DNA from: Escarpia spicata
Lineage: Eukaryota; Annelida; Polychaeta; Sabellida; Siboglinidae
Direction of reading: 5' to 3'
NCBI GenBank assembly: GCA_963995525.1
Contig: OZ023205.1
Location: 46,206,704 to 46,270,703, forward strand
Length of the DNA: 64,000 bases
Made by a program: the position numbers and the translations under genes. Of the stretch, positions 37,448 through 51,533 are shown one piece after another (position 1 is the stretch's first letter; the number at the start of each line of letters is the position of its first letter). The notes beneath the pieces were generated by a model that was not told the origin of the DNA, did not search any database, and saw only the letters and a program-made list of their open reading frames with translations.

Positions 37448-38960
37448 TTCTGCAGAAACGGCAACAAGAAATACATGTCATTTATACTCAAATACGTTCT
37501 TTTTCTATAATAAGTTGTCAGTCTCTTCCTGAACTGTGAACATGTGATAAGCATCTGTGCTGCCCTGCTCACAATAAACAACAAAGGTCACACAAATATC
37601 ACACATAAAAACATTTTCACAAGGCACTTTATGTCTATTCACTCAAGGAAGATGATTTGTAGATTATAAACAATAGCTTTATCAAAACCCTAATGGCTAC
37701 TGTTATTGGTGATATTAATGATATGGCAACTATGTGGTCATTTCAATCCTGATTACAGTAGTCGATGTGTATTTCATTTATACAACAGCTCATTGTCGAC
37801 AGACCAGGGGCTTAGCCAGAGACTTGTCTGCCTGTCTTCAAGACTGGTAGGTGACTAGCCAAAGCGGGTAATTACAACTGATAAGACAGGTGGAATTTAG
37901 AGGGGGCAGCTGGCCACTAGAGTAACTAATAGTTCTGAGTCTAGGGGCCCACATTAATGACTATTATTGACACAACTGGAAATGAAACAAATAAAATGGA
38001 TTATTGAATATATTAATTAAATAAATGGCTGAAATGACCCAGGTTTGTCATTGACAAAACTAAATTAGCCAATAATGGGTGTAATTGATGTGCATGGCTT
38101 CCACATAAGCCGTTTGCATGCAAAAAAGCACACTTTTGATTAATTCAACACTGGCAAAAAAGTAGTTCTGGCTAAGGACCTGCAGTAGATTGAAATCAGT
38201 CGTCACACTCGTCACCACGGGCACCTCGCAACATCCTAAACTGGAACACTAACTTTGATGCTTTCTGTTTACCCAAACAATTCCTAAGTTACTGAAGATT
38301 CTCTCAAGGCCAGTTGAAGAAGCTTGCTGTTGAGGCCGTGAAGTCACCACCCACACCTGAACAAGCTACAGCTTGCTACCATGTGACTGGGCACATACTG
38401 ATATCACGTTGTGAAGAATGTTTTTGGAAATGGAGCTGATTTTGCCTGGTATCTGACGCTGGTGGTGGTGAATATGGGGCACAGAGATTTCCCCTCCCTT
38501 TGGACATTCCCTCCAAAAGCTTCCCCCTGGTCATGGGTAATACAATTCCAACATGTTTCAGTGTGTGTAATATCATCCCAGAATGCTTAAGTGTAATAGT
38601 AGTTTCATCCCAGCATGCTTCAGTATGAGTAATATCATCAACATAGACTCCCGACCAGTTACGACAAGGTGTGACCACACACACACGCACGCACACACCC
38701 TGCAGGCTCTCGCTCCTGCCTACCAACTCCTTTATTTTCCCTCTACAAATCTCTATATCTAAACTAGCCTGACTACCGAATTTAAACCAAGCAATGGGGG
38801 CTTCACCTTTCCCGCCAAGTACACCCAAAGACAAAGCCATCTACTAGACTATAGATAATTAAAACATATGGTTTAACATGTGATTTCTCCAAGACTCCAA
38901 CATTCCTTAGAGAAATGTAATTACTATTCTTATCTTGTTTATCACAGTGGGCAAGGGCTA
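37448..38960. other. No gene recognised
   Basis: Contains a few degenerate copies of a TCATCCCAGMATGCTTMAGT motif at 38530-38640 and a short (ACAC)n. A 154-codon minus-strand frame (38376-38840) crosses these and has no recognisable domain. Confidence 0.45.
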
Positions 38961-38985
38961 GTGTGGGTGGACAGCCCTGCTGTGG

Positions 38986-40142
38986 GTGGGCAGCCCTGCC
39001 TCATGCATATGTTATCAGCCAGGCATCAGCAGGCCTGGAGTTGATGTGTTGCATGTGGACAAAGACATCAGCAGGCCTGGAGTTGATGTGTTGCATGTGG
39101 ACAAAGACATCAGCAGGCCTGGAGTTGATGTGTCGTGTGTGGACAAAGACATCAGCAGGCCTGGAGTTGATGTGTCATCACGTGTGGACAAAGACATCAG
39201 CAGGCCTGGAGTTGATGTGTCGCATGTGGACAAAGACATCAGCAGGCTGAAGTTGATGTGTCGCGTGTGGACAAAGACATCAGCAGGCTTAGAGTTGATG
39301 TGTCATCACGTGTGGACAAAGACATCAGCAGGCCTGGAGTTGACGTGTCGCCTGTGGACAAAGACATCAGTAGGCTTGGAGTTGATGTGTCGCATATGGA
39401 CAAAGACATCAATAGGCTTGGAGTTGATGTGTCGCATGTGGACAAAGACATCAGCAGGCCTGGAGTTGATGTGTCATCACGTGTGGACAAAGACATCAGC
39501 AGGCCTGGAGTTGATGTGTCGCGTGTGGACAAAGACATCAGCCGGCCTGGAGTTGATGTGTCATCACGTGTGGACAAAGACATCAGCAGGCCTGGAGTTG
39601 ATGTGTCGCGTGTGGACAAAAACATCAGCAGGCCTGGAGTTGATGTGTCATCACGTCTGGACAAAGACATCAGCAGGCCTGGAGTTGATGTGTCGCATGT
39701 GGACAAAGACATCAGTAGGTTTGGAGTTGATGTGTCGCATGTGGACAAAGACATCAGTAGGCTTGGAGTTGATGTGTCGCATGTGGACAAAGACATCAGC
39801 AGGCCTGGAGTTGACGTGTCGCCTGTGCACAAAGACATCAGCAGGCCTGGAGTTGATGTATCATCGCATGTGGAAGAAGTGAAATGGACGTCCGATAGCG
39901 CAGAGATCAGTCGGAAGAGTTTGAAGAAACAGCCGCAGATTGTGAACAATATCTTTGCCACGGTAGATGGGTTAGACAACCAGTTTAATGGCGTTGATCC
40001 GATGCTGATGGTGTTAGGTGACGTAAGCTCGCAGTTGGCCCACGGCCAAGGTGAACAGCCAGTTACAGAGTCAACAGACCTGTACAATCCACCATTTGTA
40101 GGTGAGAAAATGGGAGCCACATCTCAGAAGCCTACGAAATGA
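38986..40142 (+). CDS. Open frame of 14/15-residue repeats with unique C-terminal tail
   Basis: About 20 tandem units of 42 or 45 bp (39020-39870) encode DKDISRPGVDVSHV or the 15-residue DKDISRPGVDVSSRV. The extra serine is a 3-bp insertion, so length variation preserves the frame. After the last repeat the frame continues for about 90 residues of non-repetitive, ordinary-looking sequence (EEVKWTSDSAEISRKSLKKQ, IFATVDGLDNQFNGVDPMLM, ESTDLYNPPFVGEKMG) to a TGA at 40140. One base is missing near 39248 (AGCAGGCTGAAG instead of AGCAGGCCTGGAG), which shifts the frame, so the reading is split into 38986-39247 and about 39250-40142. The minus strand is also open across most of the region. It could be an exon of an unknown repeat protein, a recent pseudogene, or a minisatellite with a fortuitous frame. 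No family is recognised. Confidence 0.4.
39020..39870 (+). repeat. 42/45-bp minisatellite, about 20 copies
   Basis: The unit is ACAAAGACATCAGCAGGCCT then GGAGTTGATGTGTCGCATGTGG. The 45-bp variant carries TCATCACG in place of TCGCA near its end. The two lengths alternate irregularly. Confidence 0.95.
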
Positions 40143-41190
40143 GGTGGAATGAAACACAACTCAGACATAATGATGATGATTATATAAACCCCCCTCAATG
40201 TTGGTCACCTGACACCTTGACCCAAATAGTTTGATCTCAAACATATTGTTCAGTGATTTAATAGTGATACATTATTCAACTTACGGAATGGTGAATTGAT
40301 ACATTTTAACAAGACTGTGCACCTGTTCGTCGGTACTTTATTATGACAGAACACAAATGTGGTTGTTCAAAAGTGGCATCACAACCAAATTTATTTGAAG
40401 TTGGCCTTAAATAGGAAAATCTCTAACGAGTAACAAATGTTCTTAAAGCTGCAAGACAGTTTATTAACTGGCCACCAGGTTAAAGTACATGGCTGTCAAA
40501 ACACAAACAAAATAAACCAGCGACCTGTTTCACAAAACATTCATACAAGATTCTAAAATTGTTTTTATTAACATACAATATGATTGCTTCATGAAATCAG
40601 CCATATAGCCTTACACATATAATTTAGCTTGCCTAGGACCAACCCAGAGAAACGAAGCTGACCAACAATGATAGGTGACCAGTAGTGTGGTACTCGTAAG
40701 TAACGGTTTGTCCCAGCTGGTGGCAGCACCAGCTGCTGAGTTTGATTACAAGAATCCATTAAAGGTGGCACTGTTAGTTGTGATATTATGTTGGTCGAGG
40801 TGTAACTAAAAATAGACATTCACTTGTAACGTGGCTAACTTTAGCATTATATCATGGTTAGAGATCATTTCAGAACTCCAATGTTTGAAATCAGATTAAA
40901 TTACTTTAATCTGGCCTCAGCCCCCACCCTCCCCCTCAAATGAACAAGATTGTCATCCAGAGAATTAACTAGATGGCAGGTGGACAAGGAAGCCCTTTGG
41001 GCTTTGGCTTATCGAGAGTCCAACCCTTTTATCTACATATATCCAGCCCTTCTGAGGTATGTGTCGATTTTATTTTTAAACATATTCACACTACTAGCAC
41101 CCACAAAATCATCAAATAATCTGTTCCATTAATTCACAGTCCTAATCTACACTGCTCCTTTACTAATGTAACTTCATGTCCTCTAGTCTT
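40143..41190. other. No gene recognised
   Basis: AT-rich sequence between the repeat-protein frame and the CR1-like element. The portion from about 40970 is probably the 3' untranslated part of that element. Confidence 0.45.
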
Positions 41191-41192
41191 TT

Positions 41193-43220
41193 TTAACTGA
41201 AAAAAAACATATTTCTATCAATATTTTCATAACCATTCAATATTTTAAACACTTCTATCTGATCTCCTCTCAATTTCCTGGTCTCTAGTGTTGTTAAACC
41301 ACATTCTTTTAGGCGTTTTTCATAACTAAGATCCCTCCGTTTTGGTATCATTTTAGTCGCTCTCCTCTGACTCTGTACTCTTTCTAGCATATCTATGTCC
41401 TTCTTGCGGTATGGCCTCCACGCTTGTATACAATATTCTAAATGAGGCCTAACTATTGTTTTGTACAGCAGTATTATTAGTTCTTTTTCTTTATATGCTA
41501 TATTTCGCCTAATCAATCCAAGGATTTGATTTCCTTTTGAAGCTGCAATTCCACACTGCACTGAAACCTTCATGTCAGTACTAATTGTCAGCCCCAAGTC
41601 TTTCTTTTACAGTAGTACTTAGTACAGTTCCCCCCATTGTATATTCTACATATTCGTTCCCATGTCCTGTGTGAAGGCATTTACATTTCCCAAAATTGAA
41701 CAACATTTGCCACTTTTCAGACCATTTGATCAACCTGTCAAGATCATCTTGTAAATGCTGTCTATCTCCATCACTTTTAATCCTTCTAAACACTTTTGTA
41801 TCATCTGCAAATTTCAACACCTTGCTAGCTATATCATCGTCCAAATCGTTTATATATATATTAAGAATAATATAGGTCCCAGTACTGATCCCTGTGGAAC
41901 CTCACTCAAAACTGATTTCCAGTTTGAAGCCTCCCCATCAACAACTACCCTTTGTCTTCTGTCAATCAGCCATTTTTCTATCCAGTTAATTATACCATTT
42001 CCTATGCCATGGGCCTTTAGTTTAAGCAGTGATCTTTGATGTGGAACTTTGTCGAAAGCTTTTTGAAAATCTAAGTTAGTATCGGAATCTGATATATAGG
42101 TGGTTGCCCATGATTCGGTTATACCTATTATGTGAGCGTCAATATCTTCTACCATAATGTTTAATTCATTTGTTTTGTTTACTATACTACTTGCATTTAA
42201 ACAGACACATTTATATCAAGCTTCAGAACAGTTTTCTAGACCGTTCTTTGCTGAATTATTTTTGCTGTCTTTATCTATGCCTCCAGTTTCAGGCTTCTCT
42301 GCGAGTCCCCCCTGCGAATTTAGTTTAAATAGATGCAACCTGTCCCACTGTCAACAGATCGCAGCAGATTCTCTGAGAATATTGCTGCCCCCTTTCCACT
42401 TAGATGGAGGCCATCTCTCATGTACATATCTTCTCTCCCAACAAAGTACCCCCATAAATCTATGAATCCCACGCCCTCTTCTTCACACATCTGCTCAACT
42501 AGTGCGTTGATCGCCATCCTCTTACAGTTTCTGTATGTTGCCCCCCTTCCTCCCATTACTGGCAAAATTTCGGAGAGAACAACCTGTTCCACTCTTGTCT
42601 TCTTCAGCTTCTTCACTAAATGTCTGTACTTCTGAACTATCCCAGTTGTTCCCTCCTTGTCTGCATTGTTTGTCCCTGTGTGTACTAGTATAGACCCTCT
42701 CTTGCCATGCCCCAATACCTTCTCTACCCTTTCGGTCACATGCTCTATCCTAACCCCCGGTAGACATACAACAACATCCTTCCCCTCGCATATAATCTTG
42801 TTTTTCTCAGAATTGAATCGCCCATAAACACTCTCTCTTTTCTCCTTGCCCCCTCAATCACTGCCTCGGAGTAGCTCCTCCGGTTTGCATATGTCTGGTC
42901 GTTGTCTTTTCCTCTTGCCGTCTTCTCTCCTGTCACATTCTCTTCCATTCCATTCTTTCCTGTCACGTTTTCTCTTGTCCCCTTTCCTCCTGTCATCTTC
43001 TCTTCTAGCACATTTACTCTCACTTTCTTTCGTCCCTTCATCTTTCCTCCCATCACATTTTCTTCTCTCCTCTCCCATCCCTTTTCCCCGGCTACCTCCT
43101 TCACTACGGTCACTTTCTCCCCTGTCACCTTCACGTAAACATTGATATGATAATATCAATATATTAACACAAGTTTCAATCCAAAGCATAAAATATTGAT
43201 GTTTGATGCCAGACAAAGCT
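41193..43220 (-). mobile_element. CR1-like LINE with esterase ORF1 and EN-RT deletion
   Basis: Minus strand. ORF1 remnants (43134 down to 42320) encode a Lys/Glu-rich segment, then an SGNH/GDSL-type esterase domain: VFMGDSILRKTR (Gly-Asp-Ser block), ILVHTGTNNA, and DGLHLSGKGAAIF (Asp-x-x-His-like block), as known in CR1 ORF1 proteins. ORF2 starts with an endonuclease trace (IDAHIIGITESWA at about 42140) that runs at about 42075 straight into the reverse transcriptase (LDFQKAFDKVPH, VPQGSVLGPILF), so most of the endonuclease and the RT fingers are deleted. A TA microsatellite shift near 41850 breaks the frame before LKFADDTKVF (catalytic FADD). The thumb and C-terminal part (LYKTIVRPHLEYCIQAWRPY) follow to 41193. 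This copy cannot be autonomous. Confidence 0.88.
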
Positions 43221-43467
43221 GCCTCTGACCCCCTCCCCCGAATGAAAGTAATTTAATCTGATATCGATGTTCTGAGATGATCCCTTAATAAGGGCTGCAT
43301 TATTATCTCTTGATAGCTTTTAGCGATTTAATAGTTTCTGCTCTAAATGAAGAAGTTAAATGATTAGTGTTTAAATTATTATGAAATAGGTACTAACCTA
43401 GCAAAGAAAGCATCCATTGCTGTATTATAGTTACTTTGTTGCTACTGTTACAAATGTAACTGTTATA

Positions 43468-44363
43468 TTAAAGACCAAGCGAAATGAACCATTTTATTCC
43501 CAACCTGAATGAAGTATACTCTAAAAATAGTGTCCTGATATTCAACTAATTTTTTAACCCCTTCCGTCACCCTGTTCAAGGCCCCTTTTGATCATACTGC
43601 AGTTCGAGGTGATGTCACCGCAGGTACCACCGCTCCGATTTAGCATGTCGCACATCTATGCGGGTTGGTGTTTCAGGCCGTACCTAAAATTGAAATCACA
43701 GAATTTAATATTATTTAATATCACCGTAAAGATAATATTACGCATAAATGTGTCGCTGAATGCACACAGGAATTGTGTTTATTTTTTGAGTTATTGCTGT
43801 TTGAACATTGCGAATACTCAAACTTGCAATGGGATGTAATATTTGTTGATATCGCTGTAATGATAATAATCATATCTACAAATATGCCACTGGAAGTACC
43901 AATGATTTATTTTTAGTTTTTGAGTTATTGCCATTTGAACATCGTGAATGCATAGCAGATATAATGCAAGGTTGAGTATTCGCAATGTTCAAATGGCAGT
44001 AATTCAAAAAGTTAACACAATTCCTGTATACATCCAGCGACAAACTTGTAGATAAGATAATTTTTGGGTAATAAAAAATATTCTGCAAGTGCAATTTCAT
44101 GTACAGTCTGAAACACCTGGCCGCACAGCTGCTCGCCATGCTAAATGATAGGGCACACGCTCAGCAACCCTACCTGTGGTGACGTCAGCAACATCTGATG
44201 GGCTGGTTGCTTTGTGACACGCAAATGACCACGTTTGAGTGGGCTTGGTGATATGAGTTTGCAATGAACAGGCTTCATATTTAGCACATTACTTGACAAG
44301 AATATTAAATTTATCTATACGAAGACACTTAAAATTTAATTTCACTTACCAGGTAGTCTTTAA
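43468..44363. repeat. Foldback element, about 0.9 kb, with TTAA ends
   Basis: Left and right halves are inverted copies centred near 43900-43915. Ends are TTAAAGACC (43468) and GGTAGTCTTTAA (to 44363). Within, 43610-43700 pairs with 44095-44190 and 43745-43835 with 43965-44060; translations of the two arms on opposite strands even look alike (RNCVYFLSYCCLNIANTQ versus RNCVNFLNYCHLNIANTQ). A third partial copy of the TTTGAACAT block lies at the centre. TTAA at both ends suggests piggyBac-like target use, but this is inference. No transposase is present. Confidence 0.75.
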
Positions 44364-45420
44364 TGTAGCCGTATACAGTAATTAATACCAGAATGTTAGT
44401 GATTGATCATATCTAAAAAACTATCTAACTCTGTTTCAGCCTTGTCAATACTAGTCACACTCTAGTGCACTTAATGTCTACAAGACACTTTATTTCTTAT
44501 TGACACAAGTTTGGAAAATCACTCATTTTAAAAGTTCTGTGATCTGGGCATCCACAGAAAATGTAGTGTAGGCAACAATTTTAATATTGTCACCAGTTTC
44601 TTAACGGCAAGCAGCTGTTATGAATTTGAAATGTGTACAAATATATATATATATATATGCACAAATACTACATGTGTCTTATCCAGTGATTGTTATTGAC
44701 AGAAATGTTATGTATGTAAATACAATATCTATACTTGGCCGGACTTGTGTATCTTTGCTCATATTTACAAATGTTGAATTGTACATTTGTAGCCATTTCA
44801 TTTTTTTTTCTCCAAGATCAAAGCTTTATACTGAAATGTCTGCAGAAAATATACTAGAATGAAGTAAAAGAACACTTCCTGTCATGGCTGCGATCCCTGG
44901 CAGGTTCAACTAAGCCAAGCAGGTCAAGGGGTAAGAACCAAACGATGTGTAATCAAGGGGTAAGAAACAGACGATGTGTAGTCAAGGGTAAGAACCAAAC
45001 GATGTGTAGTCAAGGAGTGATGGGTCCTCTCTAGCCTTGGCTGGCATCCTCTCTACAAGATTGTTGTCCCACAAGTAACACACCCTAAGCAATGGTAGCA
45101 ACACAGCATAGTATCAGCTAGTCCCTTGCTCTGGTGATGACTTGCATGTTATTGATTCCATGCTAAATGATTCTGGTTTGTTATGCCTCTTCGTTCTTGA
45201 GCCAAGGTTTTTGATATTTTCTCGACAACATTTTGTACATACATGTGTGTGTAACATATTAGTGACGTTAACATTCGAGAGTTGCCATCTGATGACATGT
45301 CCTTTGTACACATTTAAATCATACTTGTGTTTTCAGACACAAAGATCAGAAACTACTGTAGGTTTGGCATATATTTATTTTCTATCTGCTGTTAATGTGC
45401 ATGTGAGAAATCTGGCTCTG
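44364..45420. other. No gene recognised; short 27-bp repeat
   Basis: About three imperfect copies of a CAAGGGGTAAGAACCAAACG motif lie at 44927-45017. Otherwise AT-rich and uninformative. Confidence 0.45.
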
Positions 45421-45422
45421 TC

Positions 45423-45690
45423 ATGCCAGTAGAACCACACGGGCCAGTAGAACCACACGGGCCAGTAGAACCACACGGGCCAGTAGAACCACGCGGGCCA
45501 GTAGAACCACGCGGGCCAGTAGAACCACGCGGGCCAGTAGAACCACGCGGGCCAGTAGAACCACGCGGGCCAGTAGAACCACACGGGCCAGTAGAACCAC
45601 ACGGGCCAGTAGAACCACACGGGCCAGTAGAACCACGCGCGCCAGTAGAACCACATGGGCCAGTAGAACCACACGGGCCAGTAGAACCAC
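45423..45690. repeat. 18-bp minisatellite, about 15 copies
   Basis: The unit is CCAGTAGAACCACACGGG with CAC/CGC variation. All frames stay open; the minus strand reads as collagen-like Gly-Ser-Thr-Gly-Pro-Arg/Cys. Flanking sequence shows no collagen features, so it is best read as a minisatellite. Confidence 0.95.
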
Positions 45691-46598
45691 TGTGGAACAG
45701 GAGCATTTGTAATGTCGTCTCAGAAACAACAGCAGCTACATTAAAACTGCAACACAAAACCATTGACTGGACCGATTCTTGCAGCATGTCATAGCAAACC
45801 CTGTACGCGTAGTAAACAACAGACAATATTCAACAATGTATGACGGGTGATGACCAGAGTGGTGTTCAATAGTAGTTGTGCAATTTGTAAATAATTACAA
45901 TTACAGTAAAATTTTAATACTTTTTATGAGTGCTGGGTAATTGACCACTGGAACTAGATCTAATCTTGGCAAAAAGAATACAAGAATTCATTCAGTACCC
46001 TGGCAACATTGTTAATTGGTTATACTCAACATACGGACCCTTTATGTAGCATTGTAACTGATTTTGGGAAGTGCTGTAATTGTAATTTGTTGATGTAATG
46101 TAGCTGTAATTTATTTTTAAGTGTTGTAATTCATAGTTTGAAATGTTGACAATTGCAATTGATTCTAACCATGGTAATGACACAGCTCAGTGGTTTCTGA
46201 TGCCACTGAGCAATGACATTTGATTTCACAGTCCAGTGACATGTCACATATTGGTGACATCTGATGTCGCAGCTCAGTGTCATCAGATGTCATTGAGCTT
46301 TGAGGTCAGACATGAAACTCTGTACAGTTGCACTTACAAGAACATTGCATGTCATTAGATGTAAGTGTTAACATAATATAAACCACATCGACTAGTGTAA
46401 CTAGTAACGTGTAGTAGAACAAGACATCGCCCGCTACATATCTAGTTCAACTTTCCATCAACACCATAGACACGTCTAATATCGCTGTGTCTGTCACACT
46501 CTTGAAAGTGATGCTGAATGTTAGTATAATCTTCTGCATCACTACTGATGCATCTTCTAAACCTGTGTGCCGACAGTGCCTGAGATTGCTGTCAAAGT

Positions 46599-47888
<1,290 letters not shown>

Positions 47889-50800
47889 AGGTATCATGTG
47901 ACAAGCGCCCCAGTGGCAGCTATTTATTTGCTCTGTGTTTAAACTTGAATTTTACTTATTTGTATTACTACGACACTGGTGAGATTTGAACATCGTTTTG
48001 ATAACATTACCCTGAATGCATGGAGCTGTTCGTTCGTGTTATTGGTTTTATATGTGCGTGTATTTCTGCGACTTTTATTCCAGTGGCACACCTGTACCCA
48101 TGGTGACCTACACTCGGCAGGAACTATTCACCCATAACATTGCGAGTGTCACTGGCCGAAGGCTGCCTCAGCCTTTGTTCGACACCTTAAAGGACAATGG
48201 AATTTGTGCGGTCACATGAGGTTGCAGAGCCGGTCGCAATCGCCATCGTACAATACGTCCAGTAATTGGACGTCGGCCCGGCTTTACACCCACTTATCAC
48301 CAACGCGGTGTCAACAACGCAAACATTACACGTGTGAAACTGTCGTCTTGTCAAACTGATGACAAGGATTTTAAGAATCGTTACACCAACATAGCATTGA
48401 TCAATGCAAGATCTGTGAAAAATAAGACGGTGACTATAAATGAGGAAATTATCCAACACGATTGGGATGTTTTGGACATCACCGAGACGTGGCTAAAAAA
48501 AACTGGAGACGAAGCGATTGTGGCTGAACTGACGCCTCCCGGCTACACATTCAATCATGTAGCACGTGCCTCTGGTCGTGGCGGCGGAGTTGCCATAGTT
48601 CATCGAAATACCTTCAACACCAAGATCCTCCCAAAGCTGCCATTCACAACCATTGAACTTCTCCGTCTGCAACTCACCAACCCGTTCTTGTTGAAATACA
48701 ACATCTGGGTCGTTTATCACCCGCCTGCATCAAGTAAGACATCTGGAACAATATCAAATTTTTACGCTGAACTTGAGCAGCTATTCATCGAGGCATCCAT
48801 ATCCGTTGTTCCTACTGTCATCATTGGTGACTTCAATGTTCATTTTGATGATACCCTCAAATCAGAACCACTTTGCACTCTATGTGAATCGTTCAATCTA
48901 ACTCAACATGTACATTCGCCGACGCTCCAATCTGGACATATATTGGATCTTGCGATCAGTCAAACTGATGACGACTTCATTACTTCCGTTACTGTGCATC
49001 CTGACTCTCGGTCTGACCACCATCGCATTGAACTCACACTAAGAGCACTGAAGCCTGCAGTAAAAACTAAGACGATTGCAAAGCGGAATTTCAGGAACAT
49101 TGAAACAGATGCACTCCGAAACGGTATCGAGTCTGTATGTGCTGACATGACATTGCGTACATGCGCGAATGATCGACAAGCAGAGGATTTGGTGGAGATG
49201 TACAACACCTGTCTCACTGAGTGCCTTGACAAACATGCCCCGTTACGCAATGTGAAAGTAAGAGACAGCACACCACATCCCTGGTACGATTCTGACATCG
49301 ACGATGCCAAGGATAAGAAGTGGGAGAATGTGTGGAGAAGAACTAAACTGGAGATTCATCGGCAATTATATGTCACCGCTCATGAAGAATGCACTGCTTT
49401 GATATCGGCACACAAAACGGATTAGTATCAAAACCGCCTGGAGAAGGCAAACAACAAAACCATGTTTCGATTACTGAGATCGCTTGATGGCCACCGCATA
49501 ATGGAACACCCTGAATTCCACTTGACAGCCCAAATATGCGAAAAATGTTCACGTTTCTTTAGTGAAAAGATTGACAAGCTCCTGTCAGGTCTGCAGTGTT
49601 TTAACTTCATTGATAGGCCAACAGATGAAAGACGTTGTTTCACTGACAGTATCCATGCGTTTGATCCAACAACGAACACAGAGATCACAGCGATTTGTGG
49701 TACTACTGGCAAAACGTGCGCGTTGGATCCTCTGCCTGCAATTCAGCTAAGAGACAATATGACAAGTATTGTGTCTGTCATTACACGGATTACAAATGCT
49801 TCGCTGGACGAGGCAGTCATGCCAAAGTCGCTGAAGCATGCAATTGTCCGTCCGCTTTTGAAGAAACCATCACTTGACAAAGACATTCTGAGCAGTTATC
49901 GACCTGTGAGCAACCTTACACAATTATCCAAAGTAATTGAGAAAGTGGTCGCGCTTAGGATAATGACGCATGTGTCTGACCAGCAAATGGTTGAGTGCTT
50001 TCAGTCGGCGTATCGGAAAAAACATTCGACCGAAACCGCGCTACTGTACGTTACAAGTACCATCAAAACAGCCATGGACAATAAACAAGGAACCATCTTG
50101 GTTCTCGTTGATTTTAGTGCCGCCTTCGATACTATCAACCACGACATCTTGATTAAGCGTCTACGTTTGCGCTATGGCTTTGTTGGAAAAGCACTGGACT
50201 GGTTGACATCGTACCTGCAAGACCGGACGCAGCGAATTGTAATCGGTGACCAATCGTCGAGTATTACTACTCTAACAACAGGTGTCCCGCAAGGCTCCGT
50301 CCTTGGACCACTGCTCTTTTCATTATATGTCCAACCTATCGGTGACATTATTTGAGCCCATGGACTCTTCTTCCAGAACTGGATGGCATGGAATTCTATG
50401 TGCATGAACGACGGCAAGACACTTCCGATTGTACCCAAGTCTGCGGATGCAATCGTTGACGGCACTGTGATTCGCATTGGTGGTTCTATAATTACAGCTT
50501 CAAGATGTGTTCAAAGTCTCGGTGTCTCCATTGACAGGCACCTAGATATGAAAAAGCAAGTGTCGCAAACTGTCAGCACATGCTCATTCTACCTCCGCCA
50601 CATCAATCAGATTAGCCGTTTTTTACCCAAACCAACGTGTAGTCAATGCCATCATCACATCACGGATTGACTACTGCAACGCACTCTTGTACGGCACGTC
50701 TGCAGTTAACATGGCACATCTGCAGTTAACATCGCGCGTCTGCAACGAATACACAACTCGGCTGCCAGACTGATCCTGCGTCGTCCACGTAGTGACAGTA

Positions 50801-51533
50801 CCATGCCCCTGTTACGCGAACTTCATTGGCTGCCTGTTGCGCGCAGAGTGGATTACAAGATACTGGTACTCACGTACAAAGCCATGCACAATGACGCGCC
50901 CGTGTACCTGTGTGAACTCGTGCACCCATATCAACCGGCAAGAGCACTGCGCTCTGCGAGCAGTAACATGTTGGAAGTGAAGCGCACTCGTATCAAGGCT
51001 GGGGACGGCTCGTTCGCTGTAGCTGCTGCGTCCCTATGGAACACTTTACCGAGTGCTGTTAAAACCTGTGACACTCTCGCCAGCTTCAAATGTCGTCTGA
51101 AGACACATTTCTTTTGTGTTTCATATTAGTGCCACTCTACATGAACACTGCCCTCTACTAAAACCAATTTTAATTAGTTATCGTATTCGTATAATGATTA
51201 TTCATTATTCCTCACGTAAACTATTTTATATCAAATGTTTTACTAAATTATTTATTATTATTTATTTTATATAGTTATTGTGCTAGATTGATTATTATTT
51301 AATTTTGATGAATAACTTATATTTATTTACTTGTTTATTGAGAAATTCTACATTATTCAATATGTATGTATTTATTTATTTTATTCTTTACCACTAATAT
51401 TTATTTTAAATTAATATACATATACATATTTATTGCAATTCTACGATTTTATGTATTTTAATATGTTGTGAAGCGCCACGAACAATACTGGATGTGGCGC
51501 TATACCAAATAAAATATATTATTATTATCAACT
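47889..51533 (+). mobile_element. L2-like LINE, near full length but inactive
   Basis: One long plus-strand frame from 48016 holds, in order, an N-terminal segment (VTYTRQELFTHN), an endonuclease (IALINARSVKNK, DITETWL, VIIGDFNVHF, SRSDHHRIEL) and a reverse transcriptase (SYRPVSNLTQLSKVIEKVV, FQSAYRKKHSTETAL, LVDFSAAFDTINHD, TGVPQGSVLGPLLF), then a C-terminal region (RELHWLPVARRVDYKIL). Defects: in-frame TGA 48217-48219, TAG 49423-49425, TGA 50353-50355; a deletion just after 50365 that removes the catalytic YADD block; and a frameshift near 50635. The 3' end is AT-rich and closes with TGGCGCTATACCAAATAAAA and (TTA)n. It is inserted in the 34-bp minisatellite, which resumes immediately after it. 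Confidence 0.9.
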
